Source of the DNA: Maribacter aquimaris
GTDB lineage: Bacteria; Bacteroidota; Bacteroidia; Flavobacteriales; Flavobacteriaceae
DNA length: 64,000 bases
Assembly: GCF_014596745.1 (NCBI RefSeq)
Contig: NZ_JABTCF010000016.1
Coordinates: forward strand, 41,807-105,806
Direction: 5' to 3'
Made by a program: the position numbers and the translations under genes. The notes under the pieces were generated by a model that worked only from the letters and a program-made list of their open reading frames with translations, was not told the origin of the DNA and made no database searches. This document shows, one piece after another, positions 20,175 through 28,252 of the stretch; position 1 is the first letter of the stretch; every line of letters starts with the position of its first letter.

Positions 20175-20201
20175 ATTGTTCAAATAAGGATTAATACTTT
20201 G

Positions 20202-20239
20202 GCCGAAAGTTGGTTTGGTAACTTTCGGCTATTTATTTT
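20202..20239 (+). terminator. Intrinsic terminator before rsmI
   Basis: 9-bp stem GCCGAAAGT / ACTTTCGGC, 10-nt loop, then TATTTATTTTTA. It ends 7 bp before the rsmI start, so rsmI needs a promoter overlapping or inside this hairpin, or depends on read-through. Confidence 0.65.
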
Positions 20240-20245
20240 TAGTGC

Positions 20246-20920
20246 ATGGGTAAACTGTATATTGTACCGACCCCGATTGGCAATCTTGAGGATATCACAT
20301 TACGTGCCATAAGGGTTTTAAAGGAAGTTGAACTGGTCTTGGCGGAAGATACCCGTACCAGTGGCAAACTGTTGCACCATTTTGAAATTGGTACCCCAAT
20401 GCAAAGTCACCATATGCACAATGAGCATAAAACGGTTGATAACCTGGTACAGCGACTAAAAAATAGCCTAGGTGATATCGCCTTGATTTCGGATGCGGGT
20501 ACGCCGGCAATCTCTGACCCGGGATTTTTACTGACGAGGGCTTGTTTGGAGCACGGTATTGAAGTTGAATGTCTTCCTGGACCAACAGCATTCGTACCTG
20601 CCTTGGTGAACAGTGGGTTGCCCAACGACCGGTTTGTATTCGAAGGCTTTCTCCCGGTAAAAAAAGGAAGACAAACCCGATTGAAGCTTTTGGCAGAGGA
20701 AGCACGTACCATGATTTTTTACGAATCGCCCCATAAATTATTAAAGACCTTGACTCATTTTTCAGTGTATTTTGGGGAGGATCGATTGATTTCCGTTTCG
20801 CGTGAACTGACCAAACTCTATGAGGAGACCATTCGGGGTACGGTTAAGGAAGTCCTCGGGTATTATACCGAAAAGCCCCCCAAAGGTGAAATTGTAATTG
20901 TGGTTTCGGGAAAAAAATAA
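20246..20920 (+). CDS. rsmI: 16S rRNA (cytidine(1402)-2'-O)-methyltransferase
   Basis: 224 residues of the tetrapyrrole-methylase fold: YIVPTPIGNLEDITLRA at the start, AEDTRTSGKLL, and the SAM-binding SDAGTPAISDPG. Methylates the 2'-OH of C1402 in 16S rRNA with RsmH. Shorter than the E. coli enzyme (286) because it ends after the core fold, a form known in Bacteroidota. Its TAA shares a base with the ATG of the next gene. Confidence 0.92.
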   Translation: MGKLYIVPTPIGNLEDITLRAIRVLKEVELVLAEDTRTSGKLLHHFEIGTPMQSHHMHNEHKTVDNLVQRLKNSLGDIALISDAGTPAISDPGFLLTRACLEHGIEVECLPGPTAFVPALVNSGLPNDRFVFEGFLPVKKGRQTRLKLLAEEARTMIFYESPHKLLKTLTHFSVYFGEDRLISVSRELTKLYEETIRGTVKEVLGYYTEKPPKGEIVIVVSGKK

Positions 20921-21489
20921 TGCAAAAATTACTTTCGGAAATACGAAGTTGTGAACTGTGTAAGGCCCATTTGCCATTGGGACCTAACCCTATCGTGACC
21001 GCAGATCCAGCATCCAAAATTGTGATTATTGGGCAGGCCCCGGGAATAAAGGTGCATAAAACAGGAGTGCCATGGGACGACCCCAGTGGTAAACAACTTC
21101 GAAAATGGTTGGGTGTATCGGATCGGGACTTTTATGATGCCTCTAAGATAGCTTTAGTTCCGATGGGTTTCTGTTATCCGGGAAAAGGTAAGTCGGGCGA
21201 TCTACCTCCCAGACCCGAATGTGCACCGCTGTGGCATAAACCATTACTTTCTAAAATGCCTAATGTGGAATTGGTCGTGGTTATTGGTATGTATGCACAA
21301 AAATACTATTTGGGAAATGAAGCCAAGAGAACACTCACTGAAACGGTGGGGGCTTATAAAACCTTTCTCCCTGATTATTTTCCTTTACCACATCCATCTC
21401 CAAGGAATCGATTCTGGTTGACAAAGAACCCTTGGTTTGAAGAAACGGTCATTCCTGAATTACAACATAGGGTCTCAAGATTGGTTTAG
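20920..21489 (+). CDS. Uracil-DNA glycosylase superfamily protein
   Basis: 189 residues. IGQAPGIKVHKTGVPWDDPSG and a late HPSPRN are the two active-site motifs of the UDG superfamily. Four cysteines (SCELC near 11-14, GFCYP, PEC) leave room for a Fe-S cluster as in family 4, but the spacing is not standard. The Asp or Asn that activates water in classic families is not obvious, so glycosylase activity is probable but unproven. Overlaps rsmI by one base and is cotranscribed. Confidence 0.75.
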   Translation: MQKLLSEIRSCELCKAHLPLGPNPIVTADPASKIVIIGQAPGIKVHKTGVPWDDPSGKQLRKWLGVSDRDFYDASKIALVPMGFCYPGKGKSGDLPPRPECAPLWHKPLLSKMPNVELVVVIGMYAQKYYLGNEAKRTLTETVGAYKTFLPDYFPLPHPSPRNRFWLTKNPWFEETVIPELQHRVSRLV

Positions 21490-21926
21490 TGTTGTTGAGG
21501 TCAGGGGCTCATGTCATTTCAACCAAAGCCCGCTGGTCATATCATGGGATTTCTCCTCACTGTCGTTCGTTCGAAATGACTTATGGTTTTTTTATTTAAT
21601 TCGAACATAGGAAGAACATTCTGACTATTACGTTACCCATGACTCTTGTTATTCACTAACGGCGTTATGTATGGTGGTCATTTCGATCAAAGGGAGAAGA
21701 AATCACATACTGCTGGTCATATCATGGGATTTCTCCTCACTGTCGTTCGTTCGAAATGACTTATGGTTTTTTTATTTAATTCGAACATAGGAAGAACATT
21801 CTGACTATTACGTTACCCATGACTCTTGTTATTCACTAAAGGCGCTATGTATGGTGGTCATTTCGACCAAAGGGAGAAATCACATCCTACTGGTCATAGC
21901 AGAAGAATTCTCCTCACGGTCATTAC
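21490..21926. repeat. Tandem array of palindromic intergenic repeats, period about 180 bp
   Basis: Two copies of one unit are exactly 180 bp apart (for example 21541-21657 and 21721-21837 are the same), with a degenerate third at 21856-21924 and a partial leading arm at 21514-21531. Each palindrome has a left arm beginning GTCATTTCGA and GAGAAATC, and a right arm with GATTTCTCC and TCGAAATGAC. Spacers between palindromes are AT-rich. Such arms resemble REP-like elements dispersed in flavobacterial genomes. They lie between two convergent genes, where they could form terminator-like hairpins for both. Confidence 0.85.
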
Positions 21927-22529
21927 CTAATAGCTAGACCCATCATGTTTCCCTTTTTCCCATCCATATTTCCCCAAATACTCTTCACCACTTTCCACGG
22001 CGCCATTTTCAATGGAGGTTCCCATGGAATCGTTCCAACGGTTTAGGTAACCAAAGAGGGATATGACCCCGAGCATTTCCACAATCTCCCCTTCATCCCA
22101 ATACCGATAAAGACGTTCCTTTATCTCGGCATTCACAGCATTCGGAACTTGGGATGCAGCTAGGGAAAAGTCCAACGCCGCCCGTTCCGCTTCCGAAAAA
22201 GCAGGATGGGTCCGGTATTCCCAAATATTATCCAATTGTTCCTGCTCGGCCCCGTATCGTTCCGCGGCCCGTATGGCGTGGGCCTGACAATAACGGCACC
22301 CTGCGGCATTGCTGCTTACCCAAGCGATCATCCGCTTTAAAGCCGAAGTAACCTTGCCCTCATTGGCCATTACCGCCTTGTTCAAGGTAATGAATGCTTT
22401 TGAAATGGCAGGCCGATGTTGCATCGTTAAAACGGAATTGGGGCAAAAGCCCAAGGTCTCGTTAAAGAACTCGGCTAGCTTTTTGGTCTCAGGATCATGC
22501 TGTGGGTCAAGGGGTGTTACGAGTGGCAT
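21927..22529 (-). CDS. Carboxymuconolactone decarboxylase / AhpD-like peroxidase-related protein
   Basis: 200 residues. The AhpD-type redox centre is C78-R-Y-C81 followed by H84 in AAGCRYCQAHA, inside a six-helix CMD domain. Family members are alkylhydroperoxidases or related thiol enzymes of the cytoplasm; the peroxidase-related subgroup has this length. Alone in its strand, next to an OsmC protein in the opposite direction, which suits a peroxide or thiol-stress theme. Confidence 0.82.
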   Translation of the reverse strand: MPLVTPLDPQHDPETKKLAEFFNETLGFCPNSVLTMQHRPAISKAFITLNKAVMANEGKVTSALKRMIAWVSSNAAGCRYCQAHAIRAAERYGAEQEQLDNIWEYRTHPAFSEAERAALDFSLAASQVPNAVNAEIKERLYRYWDEGEIVEMLGVISLFGYLNRWNDSMGTSIENGAVESGEEYLGKYGWEKGKHDGSSY

Positions 22530-22578
22530 ATTTTTGTATTAATATCGTATTTTTACACTTTACAAGAAACGAAAAATT

Positions 22579-23004
22579 ATGGGTACTACAAATCATATTA
22601 CCACCAAATGGTTGGGCGGAATGGCCTTCGAAAGTAATAATCCCTCAGGACAGGATCTTCGAATCGATGCAGGGCCCGAAAATGGAGGTGAGGGTAATGG
22701 CTTTAGACCTAAAGCCCTGATGTTATCGGCCTTGGCCGGATGTTCAGGATTGGATGTTGCCTCACTTATAAAAAAGATGAAATTAAAGGTCGATGATTTC
22801 CAGATTGATACCATTGCCAATTTGACCGATGAACATCCAAAATATTACGATGCGGTAACCGTCGAATATCATTTTTATGGCAAGGATCTGGATGAAAAAA
22901 AATTGCAAAGGGCGGTTGACCTATCCGTGGAAAAATACTGTGGGGTTATGGAAATGTTTCGGGAATTTGCTAAGTTAGAGATCAAAACTGTTTTTCATCA
23001 ATAA
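22579..23004 (+). CDS. OsmC family protein
   Basis: 141 residues. The two conserved cysteines of the family are present: C55 in ALAGCSGLDV and C121 in VEKYCGVM, which reduce organic hydroperoxides in OsmC/Ohr enzymes. The early part (RPKALMLSALAG) and the length fit the YhfA-like subgroup. Divergent from the CMD gene across only 49 bp. It is followed by the short repeats that precede the four-helix-bundle gene. Confidence 0.87.
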   Translation: MGTTNHITTKWLGGMAFESNNPSGQDLRIDAGPENGGEGNGFRPKALMLSALAGCSGLDVASLIKKMKLKVDDFQIDTIANLTDEHPKYYDAVTVEYHFYGKDLDEKKLQRAVDLSVEKYCGVMEMFREFAKLEIKTVFHQ

Positions 23005-23116
23005 GAAAAAGTTCAAGAACAAGTCTAAAGTTCAGGAGCAAGTCTCAAGTTCAAGAACAAGTCTCAAGTTCAAGAGCAAGTTCAAGAGCAAGTTCAAGTT
23101 CAAGAGCAAGTCTTAA
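23005..23116. repeat. Short imperfect tandem repeats (AAGTTCAAGAGC-like)
   Basis: About eight imperfect copies of a 12-16 nt unit such as CAAGTTCAAGAGC or CAAGTCTCAAGTTC fill the gap between the OsmC stop and the GTG of the next gene. The reverse complement of the unit (ACTTGAACTTGA) reappears just after that gene at 23514-23533. Confidence 0.85.
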
Positions 23117-23488
23117 GTGCAAATAAAAGCAATAGTCATTTCTAACAAAAAATATGACATAGAGGATAGATTAGTGAAATTAGCGGCAAATGCCATTCTT
23201 TTCTGTAAAGATTTACCTCAAGATTTTACTGGGCAATATTATGGCAACCAATTGCTTCGTTCTTGCGGAAGTTCTGCCTTGAATTTTGGAGAAGCGCAAG
23301 GAACGAACACTAGTAGGGATTATATCCATAAGGCTAGTATTTGCTTGAAGGAGCTCAAGGAATCTAGGGTTAATCTAAAGATTTTAAATGAGGTTGATTA
23401 TGGAACAGATTTGCGGCGAACCGATTTATTGGATGAAATAGAACAATTAATCAGAATCATTGCAACAATAATTAAAAATAAAAAATAG
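23117..23488 (+). CDS. Four-helix bundle protein (23S rRNA IVP / S23-like)
   Basis: 123 residues with the family pattern: Y-D-I-E-D-R-L near the start (about 13-19), then LLRSCGSSALNFGEAQG and DYIHKASICLKELKESRVNLK. The family includes the proteins coded in intervening sequences of 23S rRNA and the accessory protein of diversity-generating retroelements; no reverse transcriptase or variable repeat is nearby, so this is the stand-alone form. No ATG fits; a stop sits immediately before the GTG at 23117, so GTG is the only reasonable start. The gene is enclosed by inverted short repeats. Molecular role unknown. Confidence 0.8.
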   Translation: MQIKAIVISNKKYDIEDRLVKLAANAILFCKDLPQDFTGQYYGNQLLRSCGSSALNFGEAQGTNTSRDYIHKASICLKELKESRVNLKILNEVDYGTDLRRTDLLDEIEQLIRIIATIIKNKK

Positions 23489-23513
23489 AAATCAAAATCG
23501 TCTATATTCAATT

Positions 23514-23533
23514 TACTTGAAACTTGAACTTGA
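23514..23533. repeat. Inverted copy of the upstream short repeat
   Basis: ACTTGAAACTTGAACTTGA is, with one extra base, the reverse complement of the CAAGTTCAAGTTCAAG portion at about 23088-23106. Together they bracket the four-helix-bundle gene. Confidence 0.65.
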
Positions 23534-23558
23534 TTTTTGTGTTTGAACTAAACTTAAT

Positions 23559-25247
23559 ATGCGCTGGACGCTAAAACCAAAACCGGAACCACAGCAGATA
23601 GAACAACTTGCGAAAGCGTTGAAGGTTGATGGATTGGTGGCACAATTATTAGTGCAACGTGGAATTACAACCTATGCCGAAGCCAAAAAGTTCTTTCGAC
23701 CGGAATTGACCGATTTACATGATCCCTTTTTAATGAAGGATATGGATTTGGCGGTGGCCAGGATCGAAAAAGCCATTGCTGCAGGTGAGAATATTCTGAT
23801 CTATGGTGATTACGATGTGGATGGGACTACCTCGGTGGCATTGGTCTCTTCTTATTTGTTGACCTATTATCCGTATGTAGCTACCTATATCCCCGATAGA
23901 TATGATGAAGGTTATGGGGTTTCCTATAAGGGAATTGATTTTGCCCATGATAATGGTTTTTCTTTGATTATCGCTCTGGATTGTGGAATAAAGGCCATCG
24001 AAAAGGTCGATTATGCTAAAGAGAAAGGAGTTGATTTTATTATTTGCGACCATCACCGACCCGGTAGCCAATTACCCAATGCCATTGCCGTTTTGGATGC
24101 AAAGAGGGATGATTGCTCCTATCCGTATGATGAACTTTGCGGATGTGGGGTGGGATTTAAATTAATTCAGGCTTTGGGCTCCCATCGTGGCGAAACCATT
24201 GACGATTTGGTCTATTATCTTGATTTAGTGGCTACTGCGATAGGAGCAGACATTGTGCCGATAACCGGGGAGAATCGAATATTGGCTTTTTATGGACTGA
24301 AGGTAATCAATGAGCAACCTAGGATAGGGTTTAAGGCCATCATCAATCAAATCAAGAAAAAGGAATTGACCATTACTGATGTGGTATTCGTTATAGCGCC
24401 GCGGATAAATGCTGCTGGGCGGATGAAGCATGGGCAACATGCGGTTAATTTACTTGTGGCGGAACATTTGGATGAGGCGGAACAATTTGCCAAGGAGATA
24501 GAACAATTCAATTTTGATAGAAAAAATCTTGATCGGGAAATAACGGCCGAAGCCTTGGCGCAGATTACGGAAAATGGGGAAGAAAAGCGATTTACTTCGG
24601 TGGTCTTTAAAGAAACTTGGCACAAAGGGGTAATAGGAATCGTCGCATCCCGTTTGATCGAGACTTTTTATAGGCCAACCTTGGTTTTTACCAAAAGCGG
24701 TGATCGGCTGGCAGCCTCTGCGCGTTCGGTCAAAGGATTTGATGTGTATAACGCCCTACAGGAATGCGCCGATTGTATTGAACAGTTCGGGGGCCATAAA
24801 TATGCGGCTGGGTTGACCTTGTTGCCCGAGCAGTACCTTCCTTTCAAGGAAAAGTTTGAGAAAGTGGTGACCGAGAGCATTGAACCTCATTTGTTGACAC
24901 CTGAGATTACGGTAGACGCCACGATTGCCTTAAATGACATTACCCCCAAATTACTTCGAATCATCCAACAGTTCGCTCCTTTTGGCCCAGGTAATATGAC
25001 CCCTGTTTTTATGGCAGAAGGTTTACAGGATACGGGATATGCCAAAGGGGTTGGGGAAGAAGAGGCGCATTTAAAAGTACAGGTAACCCAAAACAGTGGT
25101 CGTAGAATAGGAGGTATAGGTTTTAATCTAGGGAATAAATTGGACTTGGTTACCGGCAATAAACCTTTTAATGCTGTTTTTACCATTGATGAAAATGAAT
25201 GGCAAGGGAATATTAGCCTTCAATTGAAAATAAAAGACATTAAATGA
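23559..25247 (+). CDS. recJ: Single-stranded-DNA-specific exonuclease RecJ
   Basis: 562 residues. DHH-family motifs in order: IYGDYDVDGTTS (about 83-94), the DHH block IICDHHRPG (about 165), RINAAGRMKHG, then a DHHA1 domain (QFGGHKYAAGLTL) and a C-terminal OB-like domain. 5'-3' exonuclease on single strands in recombination and repair. Length typical. Its stop overlaps the next ATG in an ATGA, so the VOC gene is coupled to it. Confidence 0.95.
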   Translation: MRWTLKPKPEPQQIEQLAKALKVDGLVAQLLVQRGITTYAEAKKFFRPELTDLHDPFLMKDMDLAVARIEKAIAAGENILIYGDYDVDGTTSVALVSSYLLTYYPYVATYIPDRYDEGYGVSYKGIDFAHDNGFSLIIALDCGIKAIEKVDYAKEKGVDFIICDHHRPGSQLPNAIAVLDAKRDDCSYPYDELCGCGVGFKLIQALGSHRGETIDDLVYYLDLVATAIGADIVPITGENRILAFYGLKVINEQPRIGFKAIINQIKKKELTITDVVFVIAPRINAAGRMKHGQHAVNLLVAEHLDEAEQFAKEIEQFNFDRKNLDREITAEALAQITENGEEKRFTSVVFKETWHKGVIGIVASRLIETFYRPTLVFTKSGDRLAASARSVKGFDVYNALQECADCIEQFGGHKYAAGLTLLPEQYLPFKEKFEKVVTESIEPHLLTPEITVDATIALNDITPKLLRIIQQFAPFGPGNMTPVFMAEGLQDTGYAKGVGEEEAHLKVQVTQNSGRRIGGIGFNLGNKLDLVTGNKPFNAVFTIDENEWQGNISLQLKIKDIK

Positions 25248-25630
25248 AAATTGAACATCTTGCCATTTGGGTACAGGATTTGGAAAGGATAAAGGATTTC
25301 TATGGTACTTATTTTGGGGCTTTGGCGGGAGAAAAATATCACAATCCAAATAAAAATTTCACTTCTTATTTCTTAAGCTTTAACGAAGGGCCCCGTTTGG
25401 AATTGATGCATCGACCTGATATTGCCCATAGATTAGGTGATGTTCAGGAGTTAACCGGTCTCACCCATTTTGCAGTATCTGTTGGATCAAAGGAAAGGGT
25501 AGATGCCCTGACGGATAGATTGAGAAATTCTGGATTTAAAATCGTTGGCGAACCAAGAACCACAGGGGATGGTTATTACGAAAGTGTGGTCTTGGATCCG
25601 GAAAACAACAGAATTGAAATCACAGAATAA
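25244..25630 (+). CDS. VOC (glyoxalase/bleomycin resistance) family protein
   Basis: 128 residues, two beta-alpha-beta-beta-beta halves. Metal-ligand style residues lie at H6 (KIEHLAIWV), E in RLELMH, H in LTHFAVSV, and E in NRIEITE. Could be a lactoylglutathione lyase-like or resistance dioxygenase-fold enzyme; the substrate cannot be assigned. Overlaps recJ by four bases and precedes the MFS gene by 20 bp. Confidence 0.8.
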   Translation: MKIEHLAIWVQDLERIKDFYGTYFGALAGEKYHNPNKNFTSYFLSFNEGPRLELMHRPDIAHRLGDVQELTGLTHFAVSVGSKERVDALTDRLRNSGFKIVGEPRTTGDGYYESVVLDPENNRIEITE

Positions 25631-25650
25631 ATAGCTATATCTTTTAATCT

Positions 25651-26910
25651 ATGGATCCGTATGCTGCTTTAAGGATTAAAGAGTTCAATGTTTTTTTGGG
25701 TGCCCGTTTTGCCATGGTCTTTGCATGGGCCATGCAATTTATCGTTATAGAATGGCAGGTCTATTCGTTGACAAAGGATCCTTTATCATTAGGGATTATC
25801 GGACTTATGGAAGTTGTCCCCGCTGTTTCAATGGCCTTGTTTGCGGGTCATATCGTAGATCAGAAAGAGAAACGAAACTTATTGGTAAAATGTCTTTTGG
25901 GCTTTTCCGTAATCAGTCTTGGACTTTTTATTTTAAGTTGGCCCGATCTTTCCACACAGGTATCCTCCAAAACTATTCTCTGGTCTATCTATGTCCTAGT
26001 ATTTCTAGGAGGTATTGTAAGGGCTTTTTTAGGGCCAACGATTTTCTCCCTAATGGCTTTGATCGTGCCGAAGAAGCTATATCCGAACGCAGCTACATGG
26101 AGTAGTACGACCTGGCAGTTTGCGTCGGTCCTAGGACCAGCCACAGCCGGGTTTTCAATTGGCCTGATTGGGGTTCACTGGTCTATGTGCCTTATTTTTA
26201 TATGTACTTTAATTGCCTTAACGGCCATATCCCGGATTTCCAGGAAACCAATTTTAAATCCTAAGATAGGGGAGCCGATTTTCCAGAGTTTGAAGGAAGG
26301 GCTTCAATTCGTATTTAAGACCAAGGCTATTCTTGGTGCACTTACCTTGGATATGATTGCCGTTCTTTTTGGTGGGGCAATTGCACTTCTCCCGATTTAT
26401 GCACAGGATATTCTTAACGTGGGTGCTGAAGGATTTGGTATTTTAAGGGCGGCCCCGGCCGTGGGAGCGGCATTGACGATGGTTGGTTCAACCCGTTTTC
26501 CATTGCATAAAAATGCAGGAAAAAAATTATTGCTGGCCATTTTTCTTTTCGGTTGCTGTATCATAGTTTTTGGGTTGTCGACGTCATTTTGGTTGTCGGT
26601 GGGTGCCTTATTTATAAGTGGGGCCGTTGATGGGGTTTCCATGATCATTCGTCAGACCATATTACAATTAAAGACACCCGATCATATGAGGGGTAGGGTG
26701 GCATCGGTCAATTCGATGTTCGTCGGGTCCTCAAATGAACTTGGGGCTTTTGAAAGCGGGGCAACGGCAAAACTTATGGGAACGGTTACAGCAGTTGTTT
26801 TTGGTGGGTGTATGACCATATTCACAGTTGGGATTACAACACTGGCTTTACCTTCATTCAGAAGATTGGATCTACGAAAGGATATTGAAGAGCATGAAGT
26901 GGCAGAATAA
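25651..26910 (+). CDS. MFS transporter (EntS/TetA-like exporter family)
   Basis: 419 residues with about 12 membrane helices. The loop after TM2 carries AGHIVDQKEKRNLLVK, the MFS motif A region. The second half includes MIRQTILQLKTPDHMRGRVASVNSMFVGSSNELGAFESG, a strong signature of the enterobactin-exporter-like MFS group. Inner-membrane export of an unknown small molecule is inferred. Probably cotranscribed with recJ and the VOC gene. Convergent with lpxH, one base apart. Confidence 0.82.
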   Translation: MDPYAALRIKEFNVFLGARFAMVFAWAMQFIVIEWQVYSLTKDPLSLGIIGLMEVVPAVSMALFAGHIVDQKEKRNLLVKCLLGFSVISLGLFILSWPDLSTQVSSKTILWSIYVLVFLGGIVRAFLGPTIFSLMALIVPKKLYPNAATWSSTTWQFASVLGPATAGFSIGLIGVHWSMCLIFICTLIALTAISRISRKPILNPKIGEPIFQSLKEGLQFVFKTKAILGALTLDMIAVLFGGAIALLPIYAQDILNVGAEGFGILRAAPAVGAALTMVGSTRFPLHKNAGKKLLLAIFLFGCCIIVFGLSTSFWLSVGALFISGAVDGVSMIIRQTILQLKTPDHMRGRVASVNSMFVGSSNELGAFESGATAKLMGTVTAVVFGGCMTIFTVGITTLALPSFRRLDLRKDIEEHEVAE

Positions 26911-26911
26911 T

Positions 26912-27673
26912 TTATAATTTTTCCAGTGAGAATCTTTCACCATCAAAAACACCATAGGTAAAGAAAGATAGCCAATCCCCTAGGTTGATATATTTGGAAG
27001 TTTCATTCAAATCGATTTCCAACGGTAGGTGACGATGTCCGAACACAAAATAGTCGTAATGGTCCTTTTCCAGCTTCCGATGGCAATACTGTACCAACCA
27101 TTCCTTGTCCTCCCCAAGAAATTTGACATCCTCATCCCCTGAAATCAATTTGTTCTTAACCGAAAGATGTTTGCCCAAGCGCACGCCCAAATCGGGATGA
27201 AGCCATTTGAAAAACCATTTGGCCACAGGATTGGTAAACACTTTTTTCATGCGTTTGAATCCTAAATCCCCTGGTCCCAATCCATCCCCATGACCAATAA
27301 ATACCTTGGTGCCATTAAAGGCGAATTGTTGGGGTTTGTGATACACGGGAATATTCAATTCTTCCTCGAAGTAGCCGTTCATCCACAGATCGTGGTTCCC
27401 AACAAAATAAAAGACAGGTATACCCGAATCCGTTATTTCGGCAAGCTTGCCCAACGTACGGGTAAATCCTTTGGGGACCACGGTTTTATATTCAAACCAA
27501 AAATCAAAAAGATCTCCCAGTAAAAATATCGCTGCCGCATCCTTCTTGACGATATCCAACCAAGCCACGAATTTCTTTTCCCGTACCAAACTTTTTTCCA
27601 TGGTCGGGGCTCCTAGATGGTTATCACTGGCGAAGTAGATTTTTTTGTCTTTGGGAATGTCGATAACTTTCAT
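26912..27673 (-). CDS. lpxH: UDP-2,3-diacylglucosamine diphosphatase LpxH
   Basis: 253 residues of the calcineurin-like phosphoesterase fold with motifs in order: ASDNHLG, LLGDLFDFWFEY, VGNHDLWM, IGHGDGLGPGD, FGHRHLP. The FDFWFEY block separates LpxH from general phosphoesterases. Hydrolyses UDP-diacylglucosamine to lipid X in lipid A synthesis at the inner-membrane face. Starts with the usual upstream gap and is followed in the same direction by no further gene. Confidence 0.9.
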   Translation of the reverse strand: MKVIDIPKDKKIYFASDNHLGAPTMEKSLVREKKFVAWLDIVKKDAAAIFLLGDLFDFWFEYKTVVPKGFTRTLGKLAEITDSGIPVFYFVGNHDLWMNGYFEEELNIPVYHKPQQFAFNGTKVFIGHGDGLGPGDLGFKRMKKVFTNPVAKWFFKWLHPDLGVRLGKHLSVKNKLISGDEDVKFLGEDKEWLVQYCHRKLEKDHYDYFVFGHRHLPLEIDLNETSKYINLGDWLSFFTYGVFDGERFSLEKL

Positions 27674-27708
27674 TGGTGTTGTAAATATAGGGAAATCCCT
27701 TCGTCCCT

Positions 27709-28158
27709 CTAATTGTCAGAAGCATACCACTCCGCATAGGAAGTTTCGGTTTCCTGTAGCCTTAAAGAATGTAATTTGATTGTTTCCGGTAGTCTGGCCT
27801 TTATTTTTTCTGCAAAATCAATGACCATATTCTCACTTGTCGGCTGGTAATCGGCTAGGATAACATTGTGGTCTCGTTTCATTAATTCCTTGGCCAATTC
27901 AAGATGGGGTGTGTTTTTGTTAAAAATGGTGGCGTGGTCAAAAGGATCTACGATTTCCTCCTTTACGATTTTCTTTAAATCGCCAAAATCGATGACCATA
28001 CCCAATTTAACATGGGAAGTATCGGTAATCGGGGTGCCGATTACGGTGACAGAGAGTTTGTAACTGTGTCCGTGAACATTCCTGCATTTGCCATCATACC
28101 CATATAATGCATGGCCCGACTCAAAAGTGAATTGCTTGGTGATCCTAATATTGCTCAT
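27709..28158 (-). CDS. queD: 6-carboxytetrahydropterin synthase QueD
   Basis: 149 residues. Zinc ligands H16 (FESGHAL), H29 and H31 (NVHGHSY) and catalytic C25 (GKCRN) are all present; the C-terminal ETETSYAEWY carries the conserved Glu. Converts dihydroneopterin triphosphate to 6-carboxytetrahydropterin, the first committed step to queuosine. No other que gene is in the window. Upstream of lpxH by 35 bp in the same direction, so the pair may be cotranscribed. Confidence 0.92.
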   Translation of the reverse strand: MSNIRITKQFTFESGHALYGYDGKCRNVHGHSYKLSVTVIGTPITDTSHVKLGMVIDFGDLKKIVKEEIVDPFDHATIFNKNTPHLELAKELMKRDHNVILADYQPTSENMVIDFAEKIKARLPETIKLHSLRLQETETSYAEWYASDN

Positions 28159-28252
28159 TGCTATGAATTACGGCGCGAAGTTAATCAATATCAAACATTT
28201 TTTTCCTTCATATTGGAATTGATTCGGCATAATCGAGAAATAAGTTTCTAAA

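Noticed and set aside
23005..23116. Short repeats as a CRISPR array
   Set aside because: Units are 12-16 bp and contiguous with no unique spacers, and no cas genes are present.
23117..23488. Four-helix-bundle gene as the accessory gene of a diversity-generating retroelement
   Set aside because: No reverse transcriptase, template repeat or variable repeat lies nearby.
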